Source: Rhodothermales bacterium | GTDB taxonomy: Bacteria; Bacteroidota; Rhodothermia; Rhodothermales; VXPQ01 | Reading direction: 5' to 3' | NCBI GenBank assembly: GCA_951812335.1 | Contig: OX638293.1 | Span: 948,501 to 1,012,500 of the forward strand | Length of the DNA: 64,000 bases | Shown: piece after piece, positions 36,921 through 46,512 of the stretch | How the letters are laid out: every line of letters begins with the position of its first letter | How positions within the stretch are numbered: position 1 is the first letter of the stretch | Notes under the pieces: generated by a model | Database searches by the model: none | What the model was told of the DNA's origin: nothing | The model's input: only the letters and a program-made list of their open reading frames with translations | Program-made: the position numbers and the translations under genes

Positions 36921-37958
36921 ATGCTTATGCGACGAATCTTGCCCTTCTTTTTGGTGCTGTTGCTGAACGTGCCGAACGTTTCTGCGCAAAGCCGATCCGG
37001 AACTACGGCCGTGCCCTTTCTGACACTCGGCACGGGCGCGCGGGGACAGGCGCTGGGCCACGCCTACACCACGCTCGCCACAGGCGGCGATGCATTGTTC
37101 TGGAATCCGGCGGGCGCCGCACGCCCGTATGCGGACATGCACCGTGGCAACGTTTTTCTGACGCATTACGAATGGCTTGCCGATATCAGGTACAACGCGG
37201 CGGGCATCGTGGTGCCTGTGATGAGCAGCGGCGCTGTCGGTTTCAGTATCGCTACCGTCAACTACGGCGACATGAAGGTGCGTACCGTGACCTTTCCGGA
37301 GGGTACCGGGGAAACATTTTCGTCGAACGATATGAGCCTGGGTCTGACATATGCGCAGCCGCTCACGCAAGCGTTCTATTTCGGCGGAACGGTCAAGTAC
37401 GTCCGTCAGCAGATACGCGACATGAACGCCTCCGCCATTGCATTCGACTTCGGCTTCATCCTGGAAACACGTTACCTGAACGGGATGAATATCGCCGCAT
37501 CCATTCGGAATTTCGGTAATAAAATGCAGATGCAGGGGATTAACGGACAAGTGTTCGTGGATATCGACCCCACTACAGAGGGAAACAATCCCAACATCCC
37601 GGCGCGTGTCGATATGGATCGATGGGACTTGCCGCTGGCGTTCAAGTTCGGCGTCATGGTTCCCATCCCGCTGGCGTTCAATACGGAACTCCAGTTGCTG
37701 GCCGACGCCAACCAGGGCAACGACAACAACCTCAACGGCGATCTGGGCGCACAGCTCCACTACGGCTCCCGCACATTCAATCTCGACCTGCGCGCAGGCT
37801 ACAAGGATGCGTTCATCGACAATGTGGACAGCCATTTGACCTTCGGCGTGGGACTCGACGTGCGTGTGAGCGCTGTTCGCTTCGGTTTCGACTTCGCCTA
37901 TATCCCGTTCGATCTGCTCGGCGGGACCCAGATGATCGACCTGCGGATATATTATTAA
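36921..37958 (+). CDS. PorV/PorQ-family outer-membrane barrel
   Basis: 345 residues with a signal peptide (LPFFLVLLLNVPNVSAQ). The family signature is FLTLGTGARGQALGHAYTTL and DALFWNPAGAA, followed by about fourteen beta strands ending MIDLRIYY. PorV is the shuttle that carries T9SS substrates from the translocon to the surface attachment complex; PorQ-like relatives have similar barrels. Its position directly downstream of a T9SS-type secreted protein supports a dedicated partner role. It is followed 34 bp later by a PPIase lipoprotein. Confidence 0.9.
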   Translation: MLMRRILPFFLVLLLNVPNVSAQSRSGTTAVPFLTLGTGARGQALGHAYTTLATGGDALFWNPAGAARPYADMHRGNVFLTHYEWLADIRYNAAGIVVPVMSSGAVGFSIATVNYGDMKVRTVTFPEGTGETFSSNDMSLGLTYAQPLTQAFYFGGTVKYVRQQIRDMNASAIAFDFGFILETRYLNGMNIAASIRNFGNKMQMQGINGQVFVDIDPTTEGNNPNIPARVDMDRWDLPLAFKFGVMVPIPLAFNTELQLLADANQGNDNNLNGDLGAQLHYGSRTFNLDLRAGYKDAFIDNVDSHLTFGVGLDVRVSAVRFGFDFAYIPFDLLGGTQMIDLRIYY

Positions 37959-37966
37959 TCTATTAA

Positions 37967-37980
37967 GGACACTCTGATCC
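37967..37980 (+). repeat. Single-end fragment of the interspersed element
   Basis: GGACACTCTGATCC, a diverged copy of the left terminal repeat, with TTAA on its left. It lies in the 34-bp gap between the PorV-like and PPIase genes. No right end is visible. Confidence 0.55.
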
Positions 37981-37992
37981 AAGGCATCTCGT

Positions 37993-39741
37993 GTGAAGAC
38001 CATCGCAATACGCTTGAGGGGGCCGGGCTCGAAGGCGGAGAGATTGGCTATATCGTGGCACCTGTGGGGATGGGGTCTTCTTCTGGCGTTGAGTATGGCG
38101 GCCTGTATGCGCGAAGCGCCGCCGGACGAACATGACCGCATTTTGACGACCGCGGACGGCGTGTCGATCACCGTGGGCGATTTCGAGACGTCCTACGTGG
38201 CTTTCCTCATCTCCACAGGGCAAAACGATACACCCGCTAACCGCTACCTGCATCTTGCCGCGCTGACAGACGCATCCCTGCTGGCCGACGAAGCGGCGCG
38301 GCGCGACTATGGGGCGGATAGCGCGTTCCGATCCATCGTCGAGCGCGCGCGGCGGCAGGCTGTCGGCGGGCGCTTCTTCGAAACGGCGTTCCTGGAAACC
38401 CTGCCGCCCATCGACGACGCCGAAGTGCGCCGGGCATTTGTCCGGTCGAAACAGCAGGTCGTCGCGCGGCATCTCTTTTACCGCGACCCCGCCGAAGCGG
38501 AAGCTGCCCATGCGCGGCTGCTGGCAGGCCGCGATTTTCTGGAAGAAGCGGCCGTCTGTTATAACCTTTCTACCGTCGATTCGTCGGCGGGCATGCTGGG
38601 TCCCATCCGTTACTTTCAGGTGGACGACGCCTTTGCCGAAGCGGCGTTCGCACTTGATGTCGGGGAGATATCGGAACCGGTTCGTTCGCGCTACGGCTAC
38701 CACATCATCCGGGCGGAAGAAAAATTGGGCACGCCCATCGTCATGGAATCCGAATACCTTAATCGCAAGAAAGGGATAACGACCCAGGTGGCCCTTCGTA
38801 CGCGGCGGCTCGAAGGCGATCGCTTCGTCCGTACGTTCATGGAAGGGCTGCACGTACAGGTCGACGCGCCTGCTGTTCAAAGTCTTGCGCAGGCGATCCG
38901 GCGCCTCGAAAACCGTGTGGCGCCGGGACCCGTGGAGTTGAACATGGCCCCGGAAACGGTGCAGCCCGACCTGCGCGCACTGCACGAGGAACTCACGCCG
39001 GACACCCCGCTGGCCACCTACACATTCGAGGGCGAGACTATTGTCTTTACGGCGGGCGACTACTACTTCTGGCTGTCCGAACTGCCGTTTTCCGAAGCGC
39101 GTACCCGTACTTCAGCCTCCGTGGGTCGTGCTTTACGCAATGACGCGCTCTTCCGCGCCGGCCTGCGTAATGGCCTGGATAACGATCCGCGGGTGGCGGC
39201 CGAGGTGGAGCGCAAAGGCCGCCGTGAACTTACCCGACGTATCCGGGACACGCTGCGCACGAACCTTCCTGCCGCGATTTCCGAAACGGATCTTCGCGCC
39301 GCGTTCGATCGCAGTCCCGCGGCCCGGCAGCATCGCTGGATTGCCGACTTCTGGACCATCTCCTTCGCCGCGCAGTCGGAAGCGGAAGCGGCGCAGGCTC
39401 TGTTGACGTCCGACCCGTCGCGGGCGCCGGACTACGATCGTTATGCCGAGTATACGGAAGCGAGCCTGGATACCCTGCCTCGATGGGCTGTGGCGGTTCG
39501 GCAGGCCCCCATTCGGCAGGCGATGCTTGCCCGCCAGGCTTCCGGCGCCTGGGCTCTGGTCCGCGTGGAGAAACGCCGCAAGGAACCCGCAACTACATAT
39601 GCGACAGTTAGGGATTCGCTCCAGCGTGCCGTGGCGCCGCGCTACAACGAGTACCGTCTCCTCCAACGACTTTACGATCGGGCAACCGTGACAACGGACA
39701 CCCTGTTGTTTGAGCGGATCATGAAGCTCGACGGGGAATGA
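37993..39741 (+). CDS. Parvulin-type peptidylprolyl isomerase lipoprotein
   Basis: About 582 residues. A signal anchor with a lipobox (LLLALSMAACMREAPPDE) is followed by a SurA-N-like region, a PpiC domain (VVARHLFYRDPAEAEAAHAR, YRFGYHII-like segment at SRYGYHIIRAEEK) and a long C-terminal helical part. It would act as a periplasmic or outer-membrane-leaflet chaperone for barrels. Start options are GTG 37993 or an internal TTG near 38046 preceded by GGAG, which gives a shorter signal peptide. As last gene of the TonB/secreted/PorV locus it may assist folding of those products. Confidence 0.85.
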   Translation: MKTIAIRLRGPGSKAERLAISWHLWGWGLLLALSMAACMREAPPDEHDRILTTADGVSITVGDFETSYVAFLISTGQNDTPANRYLHLAALTDASLLADEAARRDYGADSAFRSIVERARRQAVGGRFFETAFLETLPPIDDAEVRRAFVRSKQQVVARHLFYRDPAEAEAAHARLLAGRDFLEEAAVCYNLSTVDSSAGMLGPIRYFQVDDAFAEAAFALDVGEISEPVRSRYGYHIIRAEEKLGTPIVMESEYLNRKKGITTQVALRTRRLEGDRFVRTFMEGLHVQVDAPAVQSLAQAIRRLENRVAPGPVELNMAPETVQPDLRALHEELTPDTPLATYTFEGETIVFTAGDYYFWLSELPFSEARTRTSASVGRALRNDALFRAGLRNGLDNDPRVAAEVERKGRRELTRRIRDTLRTNLPAAISETDLRAAFDRSPAARQHRWIADFWTISFAAQSEAEAAQALLTSDPSRAPDYDRYAEYTEASLDTLPRWAVAVRQAPIRQAMLARQASGAWALVRVEKRRKEPATTYATVRDSLQRAVAPRYNEYRLLQRLYDRATVTTDTLLFERIMKLDGE

Positions 39742-39802
39742 TAGGGGTCGACGCCGTCCACCCGGGGATGACGCCCGACGGAGCGTGCCCCCCGGAAAAG
39801 AT

Positions 39803-41059
39803 TCACCGGCGCTGGCCAAGCCGCTCCCGAACCGCCTCTACCGCAGGGTTGCCCTCGCCGTAGCGGAATGCGCGACGCAGCGCGGTATCCGCCTTGACGA
39901 GCTGCCCCGTACTCAGGTGCAGCAAACCCAGATTAGCCCATGCCTCGGCATGCGTCGAGTCGATGCGCAACACCTTGTTGAACAACGTTTCGGCTTCGGC
40001 ATGCCGCCCCGTTTGCGCATACAGCGTGGCGATGTTGGCTTGCAGCGCCAGATTTTGCGGGCGCAGGCTGAGTGCGACATGATAGACCTTGAGCGCTTCC
40101 GCCAGCCGGCCCGAGCGGCGCAAAGCATCGGCATAGATCAATTGCGTCTGGAAACTTTCCGGCGTGGTTCGCGCTTCCCGCCCGTAGCGTGCGATGTCCT
40201 GCTGCTCCGCACGCAACCGGTCGGCTCGGGCAAGCATCGTGGCGGCCTCATCCAACCTGTCCAGATCCCGTAAGGATTGGCCCAGCGAGAAGGCGGCCCG
40301 ATAGTTCCATGGTTGTGCATCCAGCACGGCGCGCAAGTGCGGAATCGCCGTAGCCGGTTCACCCACCCGGCGGAGCAGGGCGCCCACCTTGTAACGATAT
40401 GCGAGGTTGGCGGTGTCGAGGGCAAAAGCCTTTTCGGCATTCGCCAGCGCCGCGCTGAAGTCGCCTTCGCGTTCATACCAGTCGGTAAGCGCCGCATACG
40501 CAGGAATGTAGTCCGGATCGACGGCAACGGCCTGCAGGTAGGCTTCCCGCGCCTCCGCTGCGTTGCCCAGTACCTCGTGGGTGCCGCCGAGCCCGTGCCA
40601 CGGATTGGGATCGTTGCTGCGTTCGGTCTCACGCGTGTAGAAGGCCAGCGCCTCACGGTAGCGACGGCTTTGGAACGCTACATTCCCGAGATTGTGGGCA
40701 AGTCCGGGGTAATCGGACTGCATTCGTTCCACTTCGCGCCACGACGCCCCCGCTTCGTCAATGCGTCCCAATTCGAAATAAATCAGCCCCTGCACGAAGT
40801 AACCGTCGGGGGAGAAAGGCGCGTGCGTTATCGCGCTGTCGGCGAAGGCGAGTCCCTGCACGTAGTTCTGACGGGCCAGCGCCTGCCGCGCTAATTGCAC
40901 GAAGCGTGCGGCTGAGGGGGATACAGGGATTGTATTTTGAAGCGATTCCGGGGGATCGGAATCTTTGTTGTTACCGTCCGTACCGGAACCGCATCCTCCC
41001 ACGATGACGAGCAAGAGGATAAGGAAAGAGATGCGACGGATGGAGCTGACCGGGCACAT
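39803..41059 (-). CDS. TPR-repeat lipoprotein
   Basis: 418 residues with a lipobox at LVIVGGCGSG. The mature part is a solenoid of about nine TPR motifs (for example GYFVQGLIYFELGRIDEAGA, HGLGGTHEVLGNAAEAREAY, ANLGLLHLSTGQLVKADTAL). TPR lipoproteins usually act as scaffolds for envelope complexes; the partners are unknown. It converges on the PPIase gene across 61 bp with no clear terminator. Confidence 0.88.
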   Translation of the reverse strand: MCPVSSIRRISFLILLLVIVGGCGSGTDGNNKDSDPPESLQNTIPVSPSAARFVQLARQALARQNYVQGLAFADSAITHAPFSPDGYFVQGLIYFELGRIDEAGASWREVERMQSDYPGLAHNLGNVAFQSRRYREALAFYTRETERSNDPNPWHGLGGTHEVLGNAAEAREAYLQAVAVDPDYIPAYAALTDWYEREGDFSAALANAEKAFALDTANLAYRYKVGALLRRVGEPATAIPHLRAVLDAQPWNYRAAFSLGQSLRDLDRLDEAATMLARADRLRAEQQDIARYGREARTTPESFQTQLIYADALRRSGRLAEALKVYHVALSLRPQNLALQANIATLYAQTGRHAEAETLFNKVLRIDSTHAEAWANLGLLHLSTGQLVKADTALRRAFRYGEGNPAVEAVRERLGQRR

Positions 41060-41161
41060 GTCGAATTTCCCAGAGAGAATAATCCCTTCTATGCATTTTT
41101 CGAATAAAAGTACTCCTGTCTATGCAATAAATGCATAATTCGTTTCTTCCGGCTCGAACCC

Positions 41162-43864
41162 TTACGAGCTGAACCACCAGTTCATTTTCAGCACAAACAC
41201 ATTTTCCATGGGCGCTGTCGCCAACTGGTCGAGCGATGGCCCGAATTCGAGGTAGGGATCGTCCGTGAAGTCGGATCGCTGCTGCGTCCAGACCAGATAC
41301 AGTGTAGAACCCGGTCGGTATTCCCAGCGCACCAGGGCGGTCCCTCGCAGCGAAGCCAGGTTGAAGTCGCGGTTGGGAAGTTCAATGGCTTCGGCAGGTC
41401 CAGCGGCTCCGTCCGGGTCCGCCACCAGCGTTTCCGCATCGAACGTCGAGCCTTCTTCCCCGTAGCGTACGAAGTCGTAGGACCGAGAGCGGGCCAGTTC
41501 CTTGTACTCCGAATAATCGCCTACGGAAATAAGTGGCTGCGCATACAGCTGGAAACTCAGTTTCGGGGTAAATGTCCAGTTGAGCCGCACGGTGGAGGAC
41601 AATGCCACCTGATCGAGTTTGGCGAATACGTACCGCCTTCCGAACGTTCGGGTGGCCAGCGGATCTTCGAATGCGTCCACCCATTGGGCCTTTTCCGTTC
41701 CCCATGAAACGGAAGGGTTGACGGTAAGGGCTACGTTGGGCGCCGCTTTCCACTCGATATCCATCTCCAGTTCGGTTTCGTTTTCCGATTCTCCACGTTC
41801 GATATCCAGCCCCAGCCCGACCACAAACAGCTTGCGCCGGTCGGAATACACGGACAAGCCCAGCCCCATACCCGGCGGATCCAGCATCAGTGGGCCGCCG
41901 CGCGTGCGCCGCGTGTTCACTGTCTCCGGACCGACGAAAAAGCGGACAAACGCCCTGTAGTAGTTTGGAAATTCAACGCGGGAGAAAGCGAAGGCGCCCG
42001 CCGAGGACACGTTTCCGGAATAGTCGATACTTCGGAAGAGGGCGGCCATTGCAAACGCCTCCCTCGTAAAGCGAGCGGGATCGGGCCAACTGTAGCCCAG
42101 TGCGACATGCCCATTAATCACGTCCGATCCGTATTGGAAGCCAGTATCGTTCACATCGAAGGAAGGAGACACCGTCCCTATCGCCGTATTGAAGGTAATG
42201 CGTCCGCGCTCCCTGCTCAGGTTCAGGCGCCCACCCCAGCCGCTCAGTGACGTCGCGCTGCTGTCGATAGCAACATGATCGATATCCGGACGCTGGAAAT
42301 AATGCAGCGAACTGCGCTGGATGTCGAGCAACCGCTGTCTGGTTCCCTCCAGGCGGGACGAACCGGCCCAGCCATACAACACCCATGTATGTTCCGCATC
42401 GAGGAATGTCCATCCGTCCACGCCCAAACTCAACGACCGCTTGTTCATCTGGTCCATGAGGCGCTTGTCCGAGAAAAACCGCTGGTTGAGCGTGGACAGA
42501 AAGCCCAGCCCGTGGCGCCCGCCCGTGAATTCTTTCTGGGCGCGGTAGACGCCGTGGTAGGCCGTTGGCTCTACTTCCGCCCTGGATCGCACGCCGACTT
42601 CACTCTGCAGACGAGCATGCTCCCGGGCTGTGAGCGCCTGCATGGTTCCCACGTTCCAGCTGCCGTTCAACTTTCCAATCACCTTGGCGGCGCCGAGAAT
42701 GCGCGTGCCGTCCGGCATGTCCGAAAATGCATGGTCGGGTAAACCGCCCGCCGGCGAACGCCCGATGCGACGGCTGTAGAAGAACGACGGACTGCTCCAG
42801 TTAAATCCGAAAGTATTGCTGCCGCCACCCTCCCCGAAATTGCCGAACACCGAAGATCCTTCGATGAAGAACGGGCGTTTTTCCGGGAAATACGTTTCGT
42901 AATCACTCAGGTTGATGACGGCAGGGTCCACTTCCACCTGTCCGAAATCCGGATTCAAGGTGGCGTTCAGCGTCAGATTGGACGTAAGGCCGTACCGTAC
43001 GTCCACGCCGCCGTCTATGCCATACGCGGAGCCGTCGTTGAACGGGTTGCCGTCGCTGACCGTTTGATCGTAGGAGGCGCGCGACGTGATATAGGGAATC
43101 GCTTCCAGTTGGCGGCTCGGACGCACATCCCGGATGCCTACGAGTTCCGGGAAGCGGCTCACGAAGCCGCTTTCGTTCCTGGGCGTGTAGACGAGATAGG
43201 CGTGTTCCTGCTTGCGCGAGATGCCGCGCACGAAATTGACGCCCCACACATACCTATCCTGCTGGTAGAACCGCAGTTGCGAATACGGGATGCGCATCTC
43301 GGCAGTCCAGCCTTCCGGCGTCCGCTGGACACGCCCTTGCCACACGCCATCCCAGTCGGAATCGTCGTTGTTGTCGTTCAGGAGCACCCCGTCATGGAGT
43401 GTGCCGGCGGCGGTCAGTCCAAAATAGTATCCGCTCCGGCGGTCCAGATAAGGATCGAGGAAGATCGCGAAGAAATCGGATTCCTGCTGCGCATCGCGGC
43501 GCCCGAGCCGGGCAACGATCGAGTCCGGCGCGCTATCGAACAAACGAGCTCCTACATAGATCGCCTCGCTGTCGTACAGGACGATGGCCTCGGTGCGCTC
43601 GGTCGCCGGCATTCCCTGGTCGGGATCCCGCTGGATAAATCGGGTGGTGACGACGCCCCGCTCCCATGCCGGTTCTTCCAGCAGGCCGTCTACCTGTATA
43701 GGCTCGAGCGTCGCTGTTGCGGTAACCGCCCGTATCCCGACCGAGTCTTTCGTGGAGGCATCCTGCGCACGGGTATGCGTCTGACTCCAGCCTGCGGGCG
43801 CCAGGCGCGTTATCGCTGCAAAGATCAGCATGAAAAAACACAGAATACGCGCCGTCGCAAGCAT
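41162..43864 (-). CDS. Secreted CBM9-like plus DUF5916 outer-membrane protein
   Basis: 900 residues with an N-terminal signal peptide (FFMLIFAAITRLAPAGWSQ). Residues about 50-250 match the CBM9-like sugar-binding domain of the DUF5916 family (DGLLEEPAWERGVVTTRFIQ, IYVGARLFDSAPDSIVARLG, IPYSQLRFYQQD). The remainder is a large DUF5916 barrel (LNPDFGQVEVDPAVINLSDY, FPEKRPFFIEGSSVF) ending NVFVLKMNWWFSS with a terminal aromatic-Ser pattern. The family's substrate is unknown; it is widespread in polysaccharide-degrading Bacteroidota. It lies downstream of GH5 on the same strand, with repeat copy G between them. Confidence 0.9.
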   Translation of the reverse strand: MLATARILCFFMLIFAAITRLAPAGWSQTHTRAQDASTKDSVGIRAVTATATLEPIQVDGLLEEPAWERGVVTTRFIQRDPDQGMPATERTEAIVLYDSEAIYVGARLFDSAPDSIVARLGRRDAQQESDFFAIFLDPYLDRRSGYYFGLTAAGTLHDGVLLNDNNDDSDWDGVWQGRVQRTPEGWTAEMRIPYSQLRFYQQDRYVWGVNFVRGISRKQEHAYLVYTPRNESGFVSRFPELVGIRDVRPSRQLEAIPYITSRASYDQTVSDGNPFNDGSAYGIDGGVDVRYGLTSNLTLNATLNPDFGQVEVDPAVINLSDYETYFPEKRPFFIEGSSVFGNFGEGGGSNTFGFNWSSPSFFYSRRIGRSPAGGLPDHAFSDMPDGTRILGAAKVIGKLNGSWNVGTMQALTAREHARLQSEVGVRSRAEVEPTAYHGVYRAQKEFTGGRHGLGFLSTLNQRFFSDKRLMDQMNKRSLSLGVDGWTFLDAEHTWVLYGWAGSSRLEGTRQRLLDIQRSSLHYFQRPDIDHVAIDSSATSLSGWGGRLNLSRERGRITFNTAIGTVSPSFDVNDTGFQYGSDVINGHVALGYSWPDPARFTREAFAMAALFRSIDYSGNVSSAGAFAFSRVEFPNYYRAFVRFFVGPETVNTRRTRGGPLMLDPPGMGLGLSVYSDRRKLFVVGLGLDIERGESENETELEMDIEWKAAPNVALTVNPSVSWGTEKAQWVDAFEDPLATRTFGRRYVFAKLDQVALSSTVRLNWTFTPKLSFQLYAQPLISVGDYSEYKELARSRSYDFVRYGEEGSTFDAETLVADPDGAAGPAEAIELPNRDFNLASLRGTALVRWEYRPGSTLYLVWTQQRSDFTDDPYLEFGPSLDQLATAPMENVFVLKMNWWFSS

Positions 43865-44023
43865 AAGAGTCTGAAAATGGGTTGTTCGAAACCTTTTTGA
43901 CGGGCCAAATGGCGAGATATGACGCCCGCTCCTCGACTACAGGACCATTTGAACCACTATCCTTTTTGCGCGATACGTAAACGGAAGGAGATGGTTGCAC
44001 GGTGCGCAGATCCGGCCGTGCGC

Positions 44024-44203
44024 CGGGCTCCACACAATGAGGAATGACGCGGCCAGCGCGCTTCTCGCAGCCTCCCGAAGGGCGCTTCACGCCCGCACTG
44101 TCCCGAATCCGCAGCGTTTCCCGCTAATTCCGACGATGCAATTATGATATTTTTTACGCACGAACGTGAAGCGCTGAGCGAAGTGGACTTGATCAGAGTA
44201 TCC
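44024..44203 (+). repeat. Interspersed MITE-like element, copy G (left end missing)
   Basis: About 180 bp matching the right three-quarters of the family (CCACACAATGAGGAATGACG onward, through the GGGCG-CTTCA-CGCCC hairpin) and ending GGACTTGATCAGAGTATCC with TTAA on the right. Sequence left of about 44024 is only weakly similar. It occupies the 375-bp gap between GH5 and the DUF5916 gene, otherwise featureless. Confidence 0.75.
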
Positions 44204-44239
44204 TTAAATCATTGGCCGCAGGATGCGAGCAAGTCCTGC

Positions 44240-46342
44240 TTACGGGATGGCCGTTACGGGCGCTGTCAGGAGGTGCGTGCGTTTTCCGTCTTCCAGAAAC
44301 AGGCGTGAGAAATACATACCCGGAGGCAGGTCGGCGCGCACGGACAACGTGTGCTCTCCCGTCCCGAACGTTTCCGGAGAATGCACATATACGGTGCGTC
44401 CCAGCATGTCCACCATCTCAAGGCGGGCCCGTACGGGTCGGTCGGTCCGGAACGCCAGCTGGACTTCTCCGGAAAACGGATTGGGCCAGGCGCCTTCCAG
44501 CCGCATCCCCTGCGGGAGTTCATCCGCCTGTTCGGCGGAGGTGGACTCCTTCAGCGCAAAGCGCATCCGGTTCAGGTTGAATCCCCCATTGCGCACCGCC
44601 ATTCTCAGAATATGCTCGCCGGCGGCCAACTTCGCGTCCCGCAGCCACAACGAATCCCACGCTTGCCATCCGCCTGTGACAGGCACAATTATATTGCCGC
44701 CAAGCCGTTCGTTGTTCAGCCACAGGCTGAAGGTTCCGCCATTATCGGCTGCATCGGCGGCGACGCGAATCTCGACGTCATAGATTCCCGTCTTCTCGAT
44801 CTGCACGGTCCACGTCAGCCATTCGCCCGTTTCGATCCATCCCACATTATATTCGAAGCCTTCCGGATCCATTGATTTCTCGATGTCCACCCCGTCATTG
44901 CGGTATTCGTACCCCTGGTTGCCGACCCCGTCTCGTCCATCGACCCGCATGAGATCGCTGTCGTGGTAGGTGGTGCCGGCATGTCCGATATCGTAATCCG
45001 CGGCGTTGACGATGCCGGGGATGGGATGTTCTTTGAAGGGTTTGCGCAGCGTGGCGTACTCCGGATCCAAAAGCGCCGCAAGGACGCCGGGCCGCGTGAT
45101 GCAGGAATCGAGGTCCAATCCCTCGGCCATGGAGAAGAGTCCCTCGCTGGCTGCCCGCGGGGCAGGACGGGGACCGTTGCCGTTCCAGTAGTCGAGTACA
45201 TTCTTGTAGCCCGGCGTAAACGGCGCGGAAAGCGGGCTGGTGATCGTCGCTATTTTCTTGTGCGTCCACCAGTTCCAACCGATTCCGTGCGCCTCCGCGA
45301 GCCGGGTTACCGCAAAAAACCACGGGTTCGAGTTTTCCCCCGATTCGCCCAGCCAGAGCGGCACGTTGGTTTTTCTACTAAAATCCAGAAGATAATTGAT
45401 GGTGCCGACGTCCGTGGCGTTCCAGTACTTGTGGAAGGCGTAGACGATATTGTCGTCGGGGAGGTTTTCCAGTTCTGGAGGGAATGTGGTGGCGTAGTAA
45501 TTCCCCTCTATAAAAATGATATGGTTCGTATCGATCTGGCGGACGGCTTCGATGAGCCGCACGTACAGCGCGCGCAGGGCTTCCGATTGCTCCTCTCCAG
45601 TCCACTCGTTGGGGCTGCCCGGGGCACAAGAGGCTGCACCGTCGCGGCAGCCGGGCGTGACGGGTTCGTTGATCAGGTCATATCCGATGATGTATGGCTC
45701 GTTTACGTAGCGTCGGGCAATCTCGGTCCATACGGTCACCAGTTGGTCCTGATACGGGTCGGGCTCCGTCCAGAGACGGGCCACGCCGTCGCTGTCGCTG
45801 ATCTCGCCATGGTTCTGGCCGCCGGGCGCGGCGTGCATGTCCAGAATGAGATCGATATCGTACTTGCGGCACCAGTCGAGAAGGTCGTCGATCGTTTTAA
45901 ACCCGCTCTCGATGAACGTTTCGGTATCCGGGTCGAAGAGCAGGTTGTAATGCATGGGCAGGCGAATATGATCGAATCCCCATTCGGCGATAGCCGCAAT
46001 ATCTTTTTCTGCGACGTATTTGGCCCGGTATATCTCGAAAAAACGATCCGCTCCGCTCTCGCCGATCAGGCTCGCTATCTGTGCCCGGATGGAACGCGGA
46101 GAGCCGCCATCGGGGGGGAAAATGTGGAGCATATATCCCTCAGGTACGAGCCAGCCGCCCAGCCCGAGTCCGCGTATGACGACGGGATCGCCGTCCCGAT
46201 TGAGGATCTGCCTACCCTCGGTTCGAAAAAAGCCTTGCCCCTGTGCCGGAAGAATCAGGAGAAAAGCGGCAACAGCTCCTGCGACGCACCGGGCGCCTGA
46301 TCGCAGTATCGCACGCAATCCGTTGTCATGACAATTTTTCAT
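44240..46342 (-). CDS. Glycoside hydrolase family 5 enzyme with CBM6-like and T9SS C-terminal domains
   Basis: 700 residues with a signal peptide (VAAFLLILPAQGQG). The GH5 catalytic domain spans about residues 40-400: GWLVPEGYM, FDHIRLPMHYNLL, DMHAAPGGQN, the acid/base glutamate in GYDLINEPVTPG and the nucleophile in LWLGESGENS. A CBM6-like beta-sandwich follows (GWIETGEWLTWTVQIEKTGI), then a sorting domain (GAWPNPFSGEVQLAF, GMYFSRLFLEDGK). It is a surface or secreted endo-glycanase (cellulase, mannanase or glucanase type; specificity not readable). The xylanase and CBM9-like protein nearby support plant or algal hemicellulose degradation. AAAGAGA upstream may be its ribosome-binding site. 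Confidence 0.9.
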   Translation of the reverse strand: MKNCHDNGLRAILRSGARCVAGAVAAFLLILPAQGQGFFRTEGRQILNRDGDPVVIRGLGLGGWLVPEGYMLHIFPPDGGSPRSIRAQIASLIGESGADRFFEIYRAKYVAEKDIAAIAEWGFDHIRLPMHYNLLFDPDTETFIESGFKTIDDLLDWCRKYDIDLILDMHAAPGGQNHGEISDSDGVARLWTEPDPYQDQLVTVWTEIARRYVNEPYIIGYDLINEPVTPGCRDGAASCAPGSPNEWTGEEQSEALRALYVRLIEAVRQIDTNHIIFIEGNYYATTFPPELENLPDDNIVYAFHKYWNATDVGTINYLLDFSRKTNVPLWLGESGENSNPWFFAVTRLAEAHGIGWNWWTHKKIATITSPLSAPFTPGYKNVLDYWNGNGPRPAPRAASEGLFSMAEGLDLDSCITRPGVLAALLDPEYATLRKPFKEHPIPGIVNAADYDIGHAGTTYHDSDLMRVDGRDGVGNQGYEYRNDGVDIEKSMDPEGFEYNVGWIETGEWLTWTVQIEKTGIYDVEIRVAADAADNGGTFSLWLNNERLGGNIIVPVTGGWQAWDSLWLRDAKLAAGEHILRMAVRNGGFNLNRMRFALKESTSAEQADELPQGMRLEGAWPNPFSGEVQLAFRTDRPVRARLEMVDMLGRTVYVHSPETFGTGEHTLSVRADLPPGMYFSRLFLEDGKRTHLLTAPVTAIP

Positions 46343-46512
46343 CGTAGTCTCTTTCGTTGCGATACGGGACCGTTATGCACATGCCACAGATGCCACAGCA
46401 TGAGGGATAGCCATATATTATGAAAAACTCTTGCACTATGTGAAATTTTAATGTAAATAGTAAGGCTGTCTCATAAACATCTTCCCCTTCCTTATCCCGA
46501 GCGAGCTCCTTA

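Noticed and set aside
35133-38171. A 1012-codon open frame on the minus strand
   Set aside because: It spans two real plus-strand genes with signal peptides and family motifs, has no family motif of its own, and is a typical antisense shadow in GC-rich coding sequence.
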